From NCBI GenBank assembly GCA_964410725.1, contig CAYPID010000033.1, positions 1 to 27,674 of the forward strand: a stretch of DNA of 27,674 nucleotides, given 5' to 3'. The notes beneath the pieces were generated by a model. That model was not told the origin of the DNA and did no database searches. It saw only the letters and a list, made by a program, of their open reading frames with translations. This document shows, one piece after another, positions 1 to 8,703 of this stretch. The translations under genes and the position numbers were made by a program. Source of the DNA: CALAZP01 sp964410725. GTDB taxonomy: Bacteria > Bacteroidota > Bacteroidia > Chitinophagales > Saprospiraceae. Each line of letters starts with the position of its first letter. Positions within the stretch are counted from its first letter, which is position 1.

Positions 1-1685
1 CCCCCTTTCAGCGGCAAATCAAAGGTGTACTCAGCTGGGGTAACCGTCCAACCTTCTTCAGTTTTGAGTTGTAGGACACCACTTACTGACGCGCTCCCTG
101 CTTCAACAATCACCTCCACTATTTGGGGCTGATCATCAGAAAACAGATATACGGGATTAGCCGTCTTAACCATTACTTTTGGCACAATTCTAAAGGGAGT
201 ATGGTATTCCCCTTTAACAGGGTCTGTTTCCTTGAAGGTGATGGGTAAATCATAATGAAGCGGTATTCCCCCAATTTCAATAGTTGCTGAAGCAAACTCC
301 TCTAATGGGTTTTCTGGCAATCCTATTTTTTCTTTTTCCGCTACGCGGTAAAATCCTTTTTCTGCGGGAAGTTTCAACCAATAAGGAGTGGTATAAGCGA
401 TGTCAACTGGTAAAGTAAAATCAAATGAGGTGATTTGTGCTTGATTGTGTTCCAGGTTCCAATTGAGGTCAAAAGAGGGTCCGTTAGGGTGAAATGTCAA
501 ATTTCGGACAATTGCTTTTTCATTCGACCTATTGGTCGCCTCAAATTTGACTTGAATGACTTGCCCTGGAACTGCAGTTGGGGTATTGGAATTGGATTCC
601 AGGTATAAGCCCATACAATCTTTGATTATTGATTGGGTAGCTGCCATTTTGATATTTTTCCAGTGTCCCTCTGGAAGCTCTTTCAACTTTTGGTACAAAT
701 TAATGAGCTGAGGTACCGATAAACTGGGCTGTGTGGGATCGAAGTCCTGGAGGATTTTATCGTATAAGGGTTGAATAGACTCTCCTCCAGCTATGCGAGA
801 CCAAGTGGTGTTGATGCCTTCAAAAAGATCTCCATTGCTTGGTTTGGGGCCTTTCAATATTTTGAGGTACTCCATTTCTGAGCCTCTGGTTGGGGTAGCT
901 CCAAATCCCTGGGATTTGTGCATGCTTCTACTTTGAGCAGCAATTTCAGTATTAGAAAATCCTATATGTGGATAATAACTTCCTACGTCAATGCCCACCA
1001 TGTCCGATTTATCTGCTTTATTAAATGCCTCCATACTGCCGTAAAACCAAAAGGACGTGTTGAAAAATAATCTTTTAGGTTGCCACGGCGCCAATTCCTC
1101 CAGTTGCTCTGGAAAAACGTTAGGATCAGCTGCTTGGTCAAAACTCTCATAAGATAGTATGGCGGAAGTCGTATGGTGGCCGTGTGTCCTTCCCGCACTT
1201 TCATGGTCAAATCGATTGACTATGACGTCTGGTTGCCATTGCCTAATCGCTTTGATGACATCAGCTCTCACCGCTTGTTCATTCCAGATAGCTAGGGTCT
1301 CATCCGGATGCTTGGAATATCCAAAATCATTAGCACGGGTGAATAATTGATGCCCCCCATCTATCTTTCTGGCCTCTAATAATTCCCGGGTTCGAATCAG
1401 ACCCAGTAATTCCCTCATCTCCGTTCCAATTAAATTTTGCCCTCCATCCCCTCTAGTGAGTGATAAATATACAGTATGGGCCTTGACCTCGTTTGCCAAG
1501 TAAGCTATCAGTCGGGTATTTTCATCGTCTGGGTGAGCTGCGAGGTACATGGCAGTTCCTAGAAATCCCAATTTCTCAAGATCCGCATAAATCTCACCTC
1601 CGGTCTTTTGAGTGGGTCTTTGCCCAGAAAGGGACAGACAGAAAAATAGAATTAAAACTGTAAACAGTTTTTCGAGTAGGGTCAT
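1..1685 (-). CDS. PIG-L family deacetylase, secreted (3' end beyond the window)
   Basis: Partial gene; about 561 codons are visible and the frame is still open at the left edge. A signal peptide (MTLLEKLF...LSLSGQ, about residues 1-21) is followed by the PIG-L/LmbE metal-binding motif AHPDDE at residues 50-55 and by TRGDGGQN near residues 78-84. A further His cluster (THGHHTT) near residue 170 fits the third zinc ligand. Family members remove acetyl groups from N-acetylglucosamine-type substrates using Zn. Bacteroidota carry a long secreted version, from memory about 800 residues, with C-terminal beta-sandwich-like segments, and the visible part from about residue 330 looks like such segments. 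The substrate is unknown. The gene diverges from the GH57 gene at 1755 across about 70 bp. The family call is firm; the role is not. Confidence 0.9.
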   Translation of the reverse strand, partial: MTLLEKLFTVLILFFCLSLSGQRPTQKTGGEIYADLEKLGFLGTAMYLAAHPDDENTRLIAYLANEVKAHTVYLSLTRGDGGQNLIGTEMRELLGLIRTRELLEARKIDGGHQLFTRANDFGYSKHPDETLAIWNEQAVRADVIKAIRQWQPDVIVNRFDHESAGRTHGHHTTSAILSYESFDQAADPNVFPEQLEELAPWQPKRLFFNTSFWFYGSMEAFNKADKSDMVGIDVGSYYPHIGFSNTEIAAQSRSMHKSQGFGATPTRGSEMEYLKILKGPKPSNGDLFEGINTTWSRIAGGESIQPLYDKILQDFDPTQPSLSVPQLINLYQKLKELPEGHWKNIKMAATQSIIKDCMGLYLESNSNTPTAVPGQVIQVKFEATNRSNEKAIVRNLTFHPNGPSFDLNWNLEHNQAQITSFDFTLPVDIAYTTPYWLKLPAEKGFYRVAEKEKIGLPENPLEEFASATIEIGGIPLHYDLPITFKETDPVKGEYHTPFRIVPKVMVKTANPVYLFSDDQPQIVEVIVEAGSASVSGVLQLKTEEGWTVTPAEYTFDLPLKG

Positions 1686-1754
1686 TTGAATTAGGTTTTA
1701 TTTGTCTAATTTCCGTTAAATTTACAATTTACCCAAACGTTCCCTTCAATTATA

Positions 1755-4136
1755 ATGACGGCGTCCAAGAAATATATATGTATCCACGGCCATTTCTACC
1801 AGCCGCCGAGAGAAAATGCCTGGTTAGAACATATCGAACTACAAGACTCTGCAGCTCCTTTTCACGATTGGAATGAGCGCATTAATTTCGAGTGTTATGC
1901 CCCTAATGCGACGGCGAGGAGAATCAACCCTTCGGGAAAAATTGTCGATATCTCCAATAATTATAAATATTTGAGCTTCAATTTTGGGCCAACATTGCTT
2001 TCTTGGATGGAAAAGGCGGATAGTGAAACTTACAATGCCATCATAGAAGCGGATAAAGAAAGCTATAAAATTTATAAGGGACATGGGTCAGCGATAGCTC
2101 AGGTTTATAACCATCTCATCATGCCTTTGGCCAATCAAAGAGATAAGATTACCCAAGTCATTTGGGGAATTGAAGATTTTGAATACCGCTTTGGAAGAAA
2201 ACCAACTGGAATGTGGTTGGCAGAAACGGCTTGCGATACAGAAACGCTTGAGATTTTAGCCGATCACGATATTATTTTCACCATTTTAGCCCCCAATCAA
2301 GCAGCAGCATTTCGAAAAATTGGAAGTGAAACGTGGCAAAATACAGCTGAAAATGGACTGGATACTAGACGTCCCTATTTAATTCGTTTACCATCAGGCA
2401 AAAATATGGCCTTATTTTTTTACGATGGTCAGGTTGCGCAGGGTGTAGCCTTCGAGGGATTATTGAATGATGGTCAATTGCTGGCCAATAGGCTGATGAG
2501 TGCTTTCGGTGATTCAGAAGAAACCCAACTGGTTCATATAGCAACCGACGGAGAAAGTTATGGACACCACCATAATAAAGGAGAAATGGCCCTAGCGGCT
2601 TGTTTCCACAAATTGGTTGAGGAGCCAGATATTGAACTAACGAATTATGCCGCTTTCTTAGCGCAAAATCCTCCAAAGTACGAGGTTCAGATTCATGAAA
2701 ATAGTAGTTGGAGTTGTGCCCATGGGATAGAGAGATGGCGCAGCAATTGCGGTTGTCGAGCGGGAGGTAACGACTGGTGGACCCAAGAATGGCGAGCGCC
2801 TTTGAGAAATTTGCTGAATGATTTGAGGGACCGTATGATACCCATTTTTGAATCTGAAGCCAATAGCTATTTGAAAGACCCATGGAAAGCCAGAGATGAG
2901 TACATCAGGATCATCAATAATAGAACAGTTAGTAATATTGATCAATTTATTGAACGACATGCCCTTAGACCTTTGGAAGAAGCTGGAAGAACAAAAGTGC
3001 TGCGCTTAATGGAAATGCAGCGAAATGCTTTGTTGATGTTTACCAGTTGTGGATGGTTTTTCGATGAGGTTTCTGGTTTGGAGACCAATCAAATTTTACA
3101 ATATGCCAATAGAGCTATAACTTATACCGAGCAAACTTCAGGGATAGATTTACATCCTACTTTTTTTGACGCTCTGGTTCATACCCCCAGTAATGTTTTT
3201 AAAAATGCCGCTGAGAGTTATCAATTGCACGTTTTGCCCTCCAAGGTAGATTTGCTAAGAGTCGGCATGCACTTTGCGGCAGCCTCAATTTTTGAAGAAC
3301 ATCCTGAAAAATTAGATTTATTCAACTATAAAGCGGTAAGTGATGCATTTACCAAAAGGAAAGCAGGTAACCAGATTTTAAGCATCGGTAGGATAGGCAT
3401 GCAATCCAAAATCACATTATCTCATCGTACCTTTAGTTTTGCTGTACTCTACCTGGGTCAACAAAATCTCATCGGGAATATTTCGGCTAATATGTCCGAA
3501 GAAGTATATCAGGCAATGGAACAAGCATTAAGTGATTCCTTCGACAGCATCAATCTTGGAGAGGTAATTGGTTTAATGCAGTTGTATTTTGGGACCAGAA
3601 AGTACTCGATTAAAAATTTGTTTCAGGATGAAAAACGGAAGATTCTGGATAAAATCACCCAGTTGAGTTTTGAAAAAGCACTGCAGTCTTTCAAAGATAT
3701 TTACAACGACAACTATCAGTTGATGAGTGGGATGTTGAATGCTAATATCCCCATACCAGCTGCTTATAAATCAGTACTTTCTTTTGTGTTAAATCAAGAC
3801 TTACTTGCGCTATTTGAACACGATTCTTTTTCTATTTCCCATTTAGAACAAATTTTGAACGAAATGAAAAAATGGGGCGTATCGATTGAAAATGAGGCGG
3901 TGGTACAATTAAACCTCAGCGATCGGCTTTTCTCGGAAATTAAAAAATTAAATTTTGAAGATGAAGATTCCATCAAAGCAAAAGAAATGTGTCTGCTTTT
4001 AGACTTATTCAATCAAGCTGGGTTTTATGTTGATCTGTGGAAGAGTCAAAACCTCTATTTTAAGAAGGCTGAAAAAGTATCTAAAAAAAGCGAAGCCATC
4101 CTTCAGTTGGGTAATTTACTCAACATCCAACTTTAG
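1755..4136 (+). CDS. Glycoside hydrolase family 57 protein with DUF3536
   Basis: A 793-residue protein with no signal peptide, so probably cytosolic. The N-terminus HGHFYQPPRENAW (residues 11-23) is the opening motif of the GH57 catalytic barrel. GMWLAETA places the likely nucleophile Glu at residue 157, and ATDGESYGHH places the likely acid/base Asp at 265. The C-terminal half, about 380-790, is the helical DUF3536 region found with this GH57 subgroup. GH57 enzymes act on alpha-glucans (alpha-amylase, 4-alpha-glucanotransferase, branching or amylopullulanase activity); which reaction this one performs cannot be told from sequence alone. A role in storage glycogen or maltodextrin turnover is an inference. 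Its last 21 bases overlap the 3' end of the convergent phosphohydrolase gene. The ATG at 1755 is the first in frame and begins the conserved domain closely. Confidence 0.93.
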   Translation: MTASKKYICIHGHFYQPPRENAWLEHIELQDSAAPFHDWNERINFECYAPNATARRINPSGKIVDISNNYKYLSFNFGPTLLSWMEKADSETYNAIIEADKESYKIYKGHGSAIAQVYNHLIMPLANQRDKITQVIWGIEDFEYRFGRKPTGMWLAETACDTETLEILADHDIIFTILAPNQAAAFRKIGSETWQNTAENGLDTRRPYLIRLPSGKNMALFFYDGQVAQGVAFEGLLNDGQLLANRLMSAFGDSEETQLVHIATDGESYGHHHNKGEMALAACFHKLVEEPDIELTNYAAFLAQNPPKYEVQIHENSSWSCAHGIERWRSNCGCRAGGNDWWTQEWRAPLRNLLNDLRDRMIPIFESEANSYLKDPWKARDEYIRIINNRTVSNIDQFIERHALRPLEEAGRTKVLRLMEMQRNALLMFTSCGWFFDEVSGLETNQILQYANRAITYTEQTSGIDLHPTFFDALVHTPSNVFKNAAESYQLHVLPSKVDLLRVGMHFAAASIFEEHPEKLDLFNYKAVSDAFTKRKAGNQILSIGRIGMQSKITLSHRTFSFAVLYLGQQNLIGNISANMSEEVYQAMEQALSDSFDSINLGEVIGLMQLYFGTRKYSIKNLFQDEKRKILDKITQLSFEKALQSFKDIYNDNYQLMSGMLNANIPIPAAYKSVLSFVLNQDLLALFEHDSFSISHLEQILNEMKKWGVSIENEAVVQLNLSDRLFSEIKKLNFEDEDSIKAKEMCLLLDLFNQAGFYVDLWKSQNLYFKKAEKVSKKSEAILQLGNLLNIQL

Positions 4137-4964
4137 ATTGGAAAACCATTCTTGATCCATTAATGAAATTGTATTGGGTTGAGGTTCTTTGGTTACTTTT
4201 AATCTTGGACTCTTGTATTCGTATTCCGCCTCTTCATAATGATAGATGGACCACTTATCAAACCTATACTCCAAGGCAGTTAGATTTTCTACCCAGTCTC
4301 CGGAATTTAAATAATGAACCTTATGACCGTCTATTACTTCCTCCCTTTGTTGGGGTTTGTGGATGTGGCCACAAATCACGTAATCGTATCCTTGTTCAGC
4401 GGCCAATTTAATCGCAGTCCTTTCAAAATCTCCAATATATTTAATGGCCTGTTTGACGCTATTTTTGACCTTACCTGCAAAGGAGTATTTACCCAATCCA
4501 ACTCTCATTCTAAATTTATTGACCAATCGGTTAATTACAATCAGCCAGTCATACCCCTTTCCCCCTAACTTGGCTAACCAGGGAGAAAAAGTAGTCAACG
4601 TATCAAAAATATCCCCGTGAAAAAACCAATATTTTTGCCCGTTTAGCTGAAGTAATAGTTTATCTCTCAAATGGATATTGCCACTTGAGAAATCTGAGTA
4701 TCTTCTTAGTCTATCGTCATGATTACCAGTAATATAGTACACTTTAGTTCCATTAGCAGCCATTTTGAGTACCCTTTGAATGACTTGCAGGTGTTCTTTG
4801 GGGAAGAAACTCTTTCTAAATTGCCAAATATCTATGAAATCCCCATTGAGGATCAAGTTTTTGGTTTTGATGCTCTTCAAATACTGCAGCAACTCTTTCG
4901 CATGACAACCGTAAGTGCCCAAATGGGCATCGGAAATTACAGCTATTTCCAATTCTCTCTTCAT
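4116..4964 (-). CDS. LpxH-like UDP-2,3-diacylglucosamine diphosphatase family metallophosphoesterase
   Basis: A 282-residue calcineurin-like phosphoesterase with the full metal-site set: SDAHLG (Asp12, His14), NGDFIDIW (Asp42), GNHDD (Asn81, His82), FFHGD (His116) and CGHIHKPQ (His200, His202). The GD(F/L)xDxW motif and the closing GDWVENLTALEY are characteristic of the Bacteroidota branch usually annotated as UDP-2,3-diacylglucosamine diphosphatase. That enzyme cleaves UDP-diacylglucosamine to lipid X and UMP in lipid A synthesis at the inner membrane face. The branch is longer than E. coli LpxH (240 residues), with an insert at about 130-185, so the substrate is less certain than the fold. 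It is convergent with the GH57 gene, overlapping its 3' end by 21 bp. No clear terminator is seen for either. Confidence 0.85.
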   Translation of the reverse strand: MKRELEIAVISDAHLGTYGCHAKELLQYLKSIKTKNLILNGDFIDIWQFRKSFFPKEHLQVIQRVLKMAANGTKVYYITGNHDDRLRRYSDFSSGNIHLRDKLLLQLNGQKYWFFHGDIFDTLTTFSPWLAKLGGKGYDWLIVINRLVNKFRMRVGLGKYSFAGKVKNSVKQAIKYIGDFERTAIKLAAEQGYDYVICGHIHKPQQREEVIDGHKVHYLNSGDWVENLTALEYRFDKWSIYHYEEAEYEYKSPRLKVTKEPQPNTISLMDQEWFSNLKLDVE

Positions 4965-5038
4965 TAAAAAATATTTTTGCGAAGATGAGCATTGATTGTA
5001 AAGGAATTGTAAAGAGAAAATTACCTTTTAATTATCTT

Positions 5039-5902
5039 TTAGAGTAAGATTTTGAGTTGATTATTGCGGTATTCCTTGGGGCTGCAATTAACGATTTTCC
5101 TAAACTGTTTATTGAAATGAGACAGGTTATTGAATCCGCTTTCGAAGGAAACTTCGGATATGCTGATTTCTTCATTAGACAATAATTTGCAAGCGTAGGA
5201 AATCCTATAATTATTTAAAAATTGGGTAAAAGTTTTGTTGGTTGTTTTTTTAAAATACCTACAAAAAGCAGGTACGGTCATATTGATCAAATCAGCTGCT
5301 TCATTGAGGGAGATTTCTTCTTTAAAGTTACTTTCTACATGTCTGAAAACAGCTGCTAATCGGTTGACATCTCTGGGATTGACTTCGAATCCAACTTTGG
5401 TGGCATTGAGAATTTGGAAAGCTGTGGTGGTCGCCATCATTTCCAATACTTTGAGTAAACCTAATAATCGTTCAAAAGGGGGCATGGTCAGCATTTCTTT
5501 TAAGTGCTTACCCACTTCGTGTTTAATGTCATTTTTAAAGGAAATACCTCGATGAGCCAATTGAAATAAAAATTGAATATTTTCCATTTCAGGATAATTC
5601 AAGAAATCGTTTCCCAAAAAATCCTCTCTCATTTGAACTACGATTTCCACATGTTCTTCTACTAACTCCTCTGTAAATCCGTAATGCGGTAAGTTAGGCC
5701 CTAAAAAGATAAGATCTCCATCCTCGTAAAAAGAGATATGATCACCAATATGTCTTTTTCCTTTTCCATTGGAGATATAGACGATTTCATATTCTGGATG
5801 GACGTGCCAACTGGGCTTATTTAGAACAACTCCATTTGAGAATTCCTTCATGACAAAGGAAGCTCCAAAATCTGGTTGTATTTTTTCTAATCTCGCCTTC
5901 AT
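5039..5902 (-). CDS. AraC-family transcriptional regulator with N-terminal cupin domain
   Basis: A 287-residue protein from the ATG at 5902. An in-frame TTG at 5929 would add nine residues (MDLLFVCNN), but the ATG is the better start. Residues about 15-90 form a cupin-like sensor (WHVHPEYEIVYISNGKGKRHIGDHISFYEDGDLIFLGPNLPHYG, with HPE and a terminal PHYG strand), the usual ligand pocket of this class. Residues about 185-285 are the two helix-turn-helix AraC domain, ending with the signature SEVSFESGFNNLSHFNKQFRKIVNCSPKEYR. Such proteins typically activate sugar or stress genes. No catabolic operon is adjacent, so the target is unknown. An imperfect dyad at 5934-5961, just upstream of the start, is a candidate autoregulatory site. 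Confidence 0.92.
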   Translation of the reverse strand: MKARLEKIQPDFGASFVMKEFSNGVVLNKPSWHVHPEYEIVYISNGKGKRHIGDHISFYEDGDLIFLGPNLPHYGFTEELVEEHVEIVVQMREDFLGNDFLNYPEMENIQFLFQLAHRGISFKNDIKHEVGKHLKEMLTMPPFERLLGLLKVLEMMATTTAFQILNATKVGFEVNPRDVNRLAAVFRHVESNFKEEISLNEAADLINMTVPAFCRYFKKTTNKTFTQFLNNYRISYACKLLSNEEISISEVSFESGFNNLSHFNKQFRKIVNCSPKEYRNNQLKILL

Positions 5903-5933
5903 GTTATTGCAAACGAATAGAAGGTCCAAAGGG

Positions 5934-5961
5934 TTGCAGTGCAGTTATTATTGCATTACAA
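5934..5961. promoter_or_regulatory. Imperfect dyad upstream of the AraC regulator gene
   Basis: TTGCAGTGCA (5934-5943) and TGCATTACAA (5952-5961) are inverted with 8 of 10 positions matching and an 8-base spacer. The centre is about 45 bp upstream of the regulator's ATG. Its position suggests an operator; the binding protein is inferred, not shown. Confidence 0.35.
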
Positions 5962-5976
5962 AAAGATAAATTAGCA

Positions 5977-7888
5977 TTAATTAATCAGCCTCCAAGTGAT
6001 TCCCAGTCGGAGGCCTTCAGGGTGTAAATAGGTAGCGCTGTGCTCAAGGGGAAGTCCTTGCCAAACCGTTTGCGTAAGATTCACCCATTGAATAAAAGCT
6101 CTAAATCGGGTAACCCGAATGCCAAGGTAACCATCAACGGCAGGATAATAGGCTATATTTTTTTCATTTTGAAGAATAAACTGTCCAGTTAATGGGTGGT
6201 AATAATTGGAATAAAAAGGAGTATGATGCCTTAAGTCTAGTCCAAATCTAACGTTGAGGACCCCAAACCAACGGCCGTAATAGTACAAACTGTGTTGGGC
6301 ATATAAGGTGGGCAATCGCAATGCTTTATCATTTGTAGATTTTTGAAAAGCTACAGCATTTTCTAAATGAAAAGCACCCACTCTAAATTTATTTTGAATG
6401 GTAATTTGGAATAGACTCACCGGACTAGATTCTTGGGTTGGCATAGCTTGCTCGTCAAAATAAATCAGGTTGTTGAACAGAAAGTAGCGACCGGTTACTT
6501 TAAGGCCAGTTTTCAGAGGAAAAATAGTTCCTCCAAATGAAGTAGCCAAGGTTTTGCTAAGTTTTTGATTCCAGATCACTTCCCGTGTCACTTGGAAATA
6601 ATTTTGGACGAAAGTGGGACTATACAGACGATTGTTGAAGAAGAGCGACACTTCTCCCAATTTTTTGGAGACGAGAGAAAGCCGGCCATCAATTTCGTAA
6701 TCACCAGCTTGATCCCATAATCCAAGGTGTGCTCTGGTATCCAAGGTAACCCCCTCCCAGGGTTGCCATTGGACGCTGCCTTTAAGAATGAGATTATTAA
6801 TGGTGCTATCCGATCCGTCTAAATTTAGGCGGTGATTCTGGTGAATCAAACTGGCTTCTACTAAATCCCTTTGAATGGTAGTATTTATCCCCTCACTTTT
6901 ACGCGTTCTTATTTTGAATTGATTTTCAAATTTTCGATGGTGCAACCAAAATCTTGCTCCTCGATTGCCATTGGTGAATCCCTCATAATATTCGGGAAAA
7001 GGGGAGTCGTCAAAATATTTGTAAAGGCTCGTTGACCTGATTATTTGATGCATGACTTCGTACGCTCTTTGGTTGGTTATTGCAGTATCTCTATTGCGTA
7101 AAGCATAGAACTGAGTATAACCCAGCGCATTATGGGCATGTCGGGTTTGAGCCTCTTCTAACTGCACCGAAGCCGAGGACGGACTATAGAATTCACCCCC
7201 TTTAATTGGGGGTTCTGTAATCCCTCCATTATCCTGGGCTTCAATGGTATTGGTAGAAAAGGTAAAAAATGAACGATAGCGCCCTGTGCTGTCCCTCATT
7301 TGAAAACCCGCATTGAGACTGGTATTTCTCGTATTTTGGTTGGGATACTGAGAAGTCCTTCCCAATTGACTGATCCGCTGGTAATCCAGCGAAAAATTGG
7401 TGCCTTTAGAGAAGTTGCGACTAAAAGCAGTGGAAATATAGCCATCGGATTGTTCCCCACCTAGGTAGTACTCCAGCTGAGTATAGGGCTGGTCCACATT
7501 AAAATAACGAGTTTTTTTCGGGGTTCTCTGGTATAAATCGTATTGATGTAAACCAATATCAAGACCTAATTTTTCTAAAGGCTCCCATACGAAATCAGAG
7601 TGAGCTGATCCCAAATTACCTAAGGTCATTTTTCCAAAAGGTTGAAGGCGGGTCGGATCGTATTGAAAAAAAGAAGTACTTAATGTACTGTCCTTTATTT
7701 CAAATAGGAGCTCGGGGTTTTCGGCAAAAAAGTNNNNNNNNNNTATCCTGAGGTACGCGAAATTGCTTTCTAATCAGTGCATCAGGATTAGTTCCTGCTC
7801 CCGGGATTCTGTCTAATCCAGGTCTTGGATCTTGGCCATAAGCTAATATCGGGAGCAGGAATCCAAAAAAAACAATAAAGTGCTTCAC
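5977..7888 (-). CDS. Putative outer-membrane porin (Porin_10 type), interrupted by an assembly gap
   Basis: The gene starts at a GTG (7886-7888) one base after the fabI stop and encodes a signal peptide (MKHFIVFFGFLLPILAYGQ), then DPRPGLDRIPG and RVPQD before the 10-N gap at 7734-7743. Beyond the gap the frame resumes with FFAENPELLFEIKDS, FFQYDPTRLQPFGK and the conserved LGNLGSAHSD, and runs about 584 residues to the stop. The long alternating hydrophobic/polar pattern and many aromatic residues indicate a beta barrel. The two halves are one base out of phase if the gap is taken as 10 bases, so the gap length is nominal and no frameshift is implied. This family is annotated as putative porin in Bacteroidota; its solute is unknown. 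Probably co-transcribed with fabI and recN. Confidence 0.85.
7734..7743. other. Assembly gap (10 N)
   Basis: Ten undetermined bases inside the N-terminal part of the putative porin gene. Reading frames on both sides belong to one protein but differ in phase by one, so the true gap length is not 10, or bases near its edges are wrong. Confidence 0.97.
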
Positions 7889-7889
7889 G

Positions 7890-8696
7890 CTATTTCATTT
7901 CCAAAACAGCAGGGTTCATCCCCATAGTGGAGAATCCTCCGTCGTGGTATAAGTTTTGCATAGTCACCATTCTGGTCAAGTCGGAAAACATCACCACGCA
8001 GTAATCTGCACAAGACTCGGCAGATGCATTCCCAAGTGGAGACATTTTATCAGCATAATCAAAAAATTCTTTAAAACCTTTCACGCCACTACCTGCTGTG
8101 GTGAAAGTGGGAGATTGGCTGATGGTATTGACTCGAACCTTTTTTAAAGTTCCCAAGTGATACCCAAAGCTTCTGGCAAATGACTCTAAAAGGGCTTTAG
8201 ATTCAGCCATTTCGTTATAATCTGGGAAACTCCTTTGGGCGGCAATATAACTGAGGGCCAATACTGAACCACCATCATTGATGGCATCCAGTTTGAGCAA
8301 AGTCTGCATCACCTTATGAAATGAAATCGCTGAAATGTCAAAGGTTTTCAACATCCAGTCGTAATTCAAATCAGTATATTCTTTCTTTTTTCTAACATTC
8401 AAAGACATCCCAATGGAATGAAGAATAAAGTCTATTTTACCTCCAAGAGTTTCAGTGGCGTGGTTGACCAAATTTTCTAAATCAGTTTCACTGGTGGCAT
8501 CCGCCGGAAAAACCGTTGCATTTATTTTTTCACCGAGTTCGTAGATTTTACCAAAACGCATGGCTACCGGTGCGTTGGTTAATACAATACTGGCACCTTC
8601 CTCAAAACAACGTTCAGCCACTTTCCAAGCAATAGATTGTTCGTCAAGTGCTCCAAAAATTATTCCTCTTTTTCCGGCTAAAAGTTGATTTCCCAT
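7890..8696 (-). CDS. fabI: Enoyl-[acyl-carrier-protein] reductase (NADH)
   Basis: A 268-residue short-chain dehydrogenase that carries out the last, NADH-dependent reduction in each cycle of type II fatty-acid elongation. Visible marks are the FabI-type nucleotide loop G-x5-SIAW (Gly15 to Ser21-Ile22-Ala23), ILHSIG near 91-96, and the active-site pattern Tyr150 (LSY), Tyr160 (DYNEM) and Lys167. That is the FabI arrangement Y-x9-Y-x6-K, rather than the single Tyr-x3-Lys of ordinary SDRs. Length matches the family (about 260-270). It lies 7 bp downstream of recN and 1 bp upstream of the porin GTG, so the three probably form one transcript. FabI is the target of triclosan-type inhibitors; susceptibility cannot be judged here. 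Confidence 0.95.
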   Translation of the reverse strand: MGNQLLAGKRGIIFGALDEQSIAWKVAERCFEEGASIVLTNAPVAMRFGKIYELGEKINATVFPADATSETDLENLVNHATETLGGKIDFILHSIGMSLNVRKKKEYTDLNYDWMLKTFDISAISFHKVMQTLLKLDAINDGGSVLALSYIAAQRSFPDYNEMAESKALLESFARSFGYHLGTLKKVRVNTISQSPTFTTAGSGVKGFKEFFDYADKMSPLGNASAESCADYCVVMFSDLTRMVTMQNLYHDGGFSTMGMNPAVLEMK

Positions 8697-8703
8697 TATA
8701 TTC

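Noticed and set aside
2365..2960. Minus-strand open frames of 172 and 100 codons inside the GH57 gene
   Set aside because: They are antisense to conserved catalytic coding sequence and show no protein family pattern.
4972..4979. TATTTTTG on the plus strand, a match to the -7 consensus
   Set aside because: No plus-strand gene follows; the neighbouring genes run on the minus strand, so it is probably chance in AT-rich DNA.
5903..5929. TTG start giving the AraC regulator nine more residues
   Set aside because: The ATG at 5902 is a stronger start and precedes the whole cupin domain.
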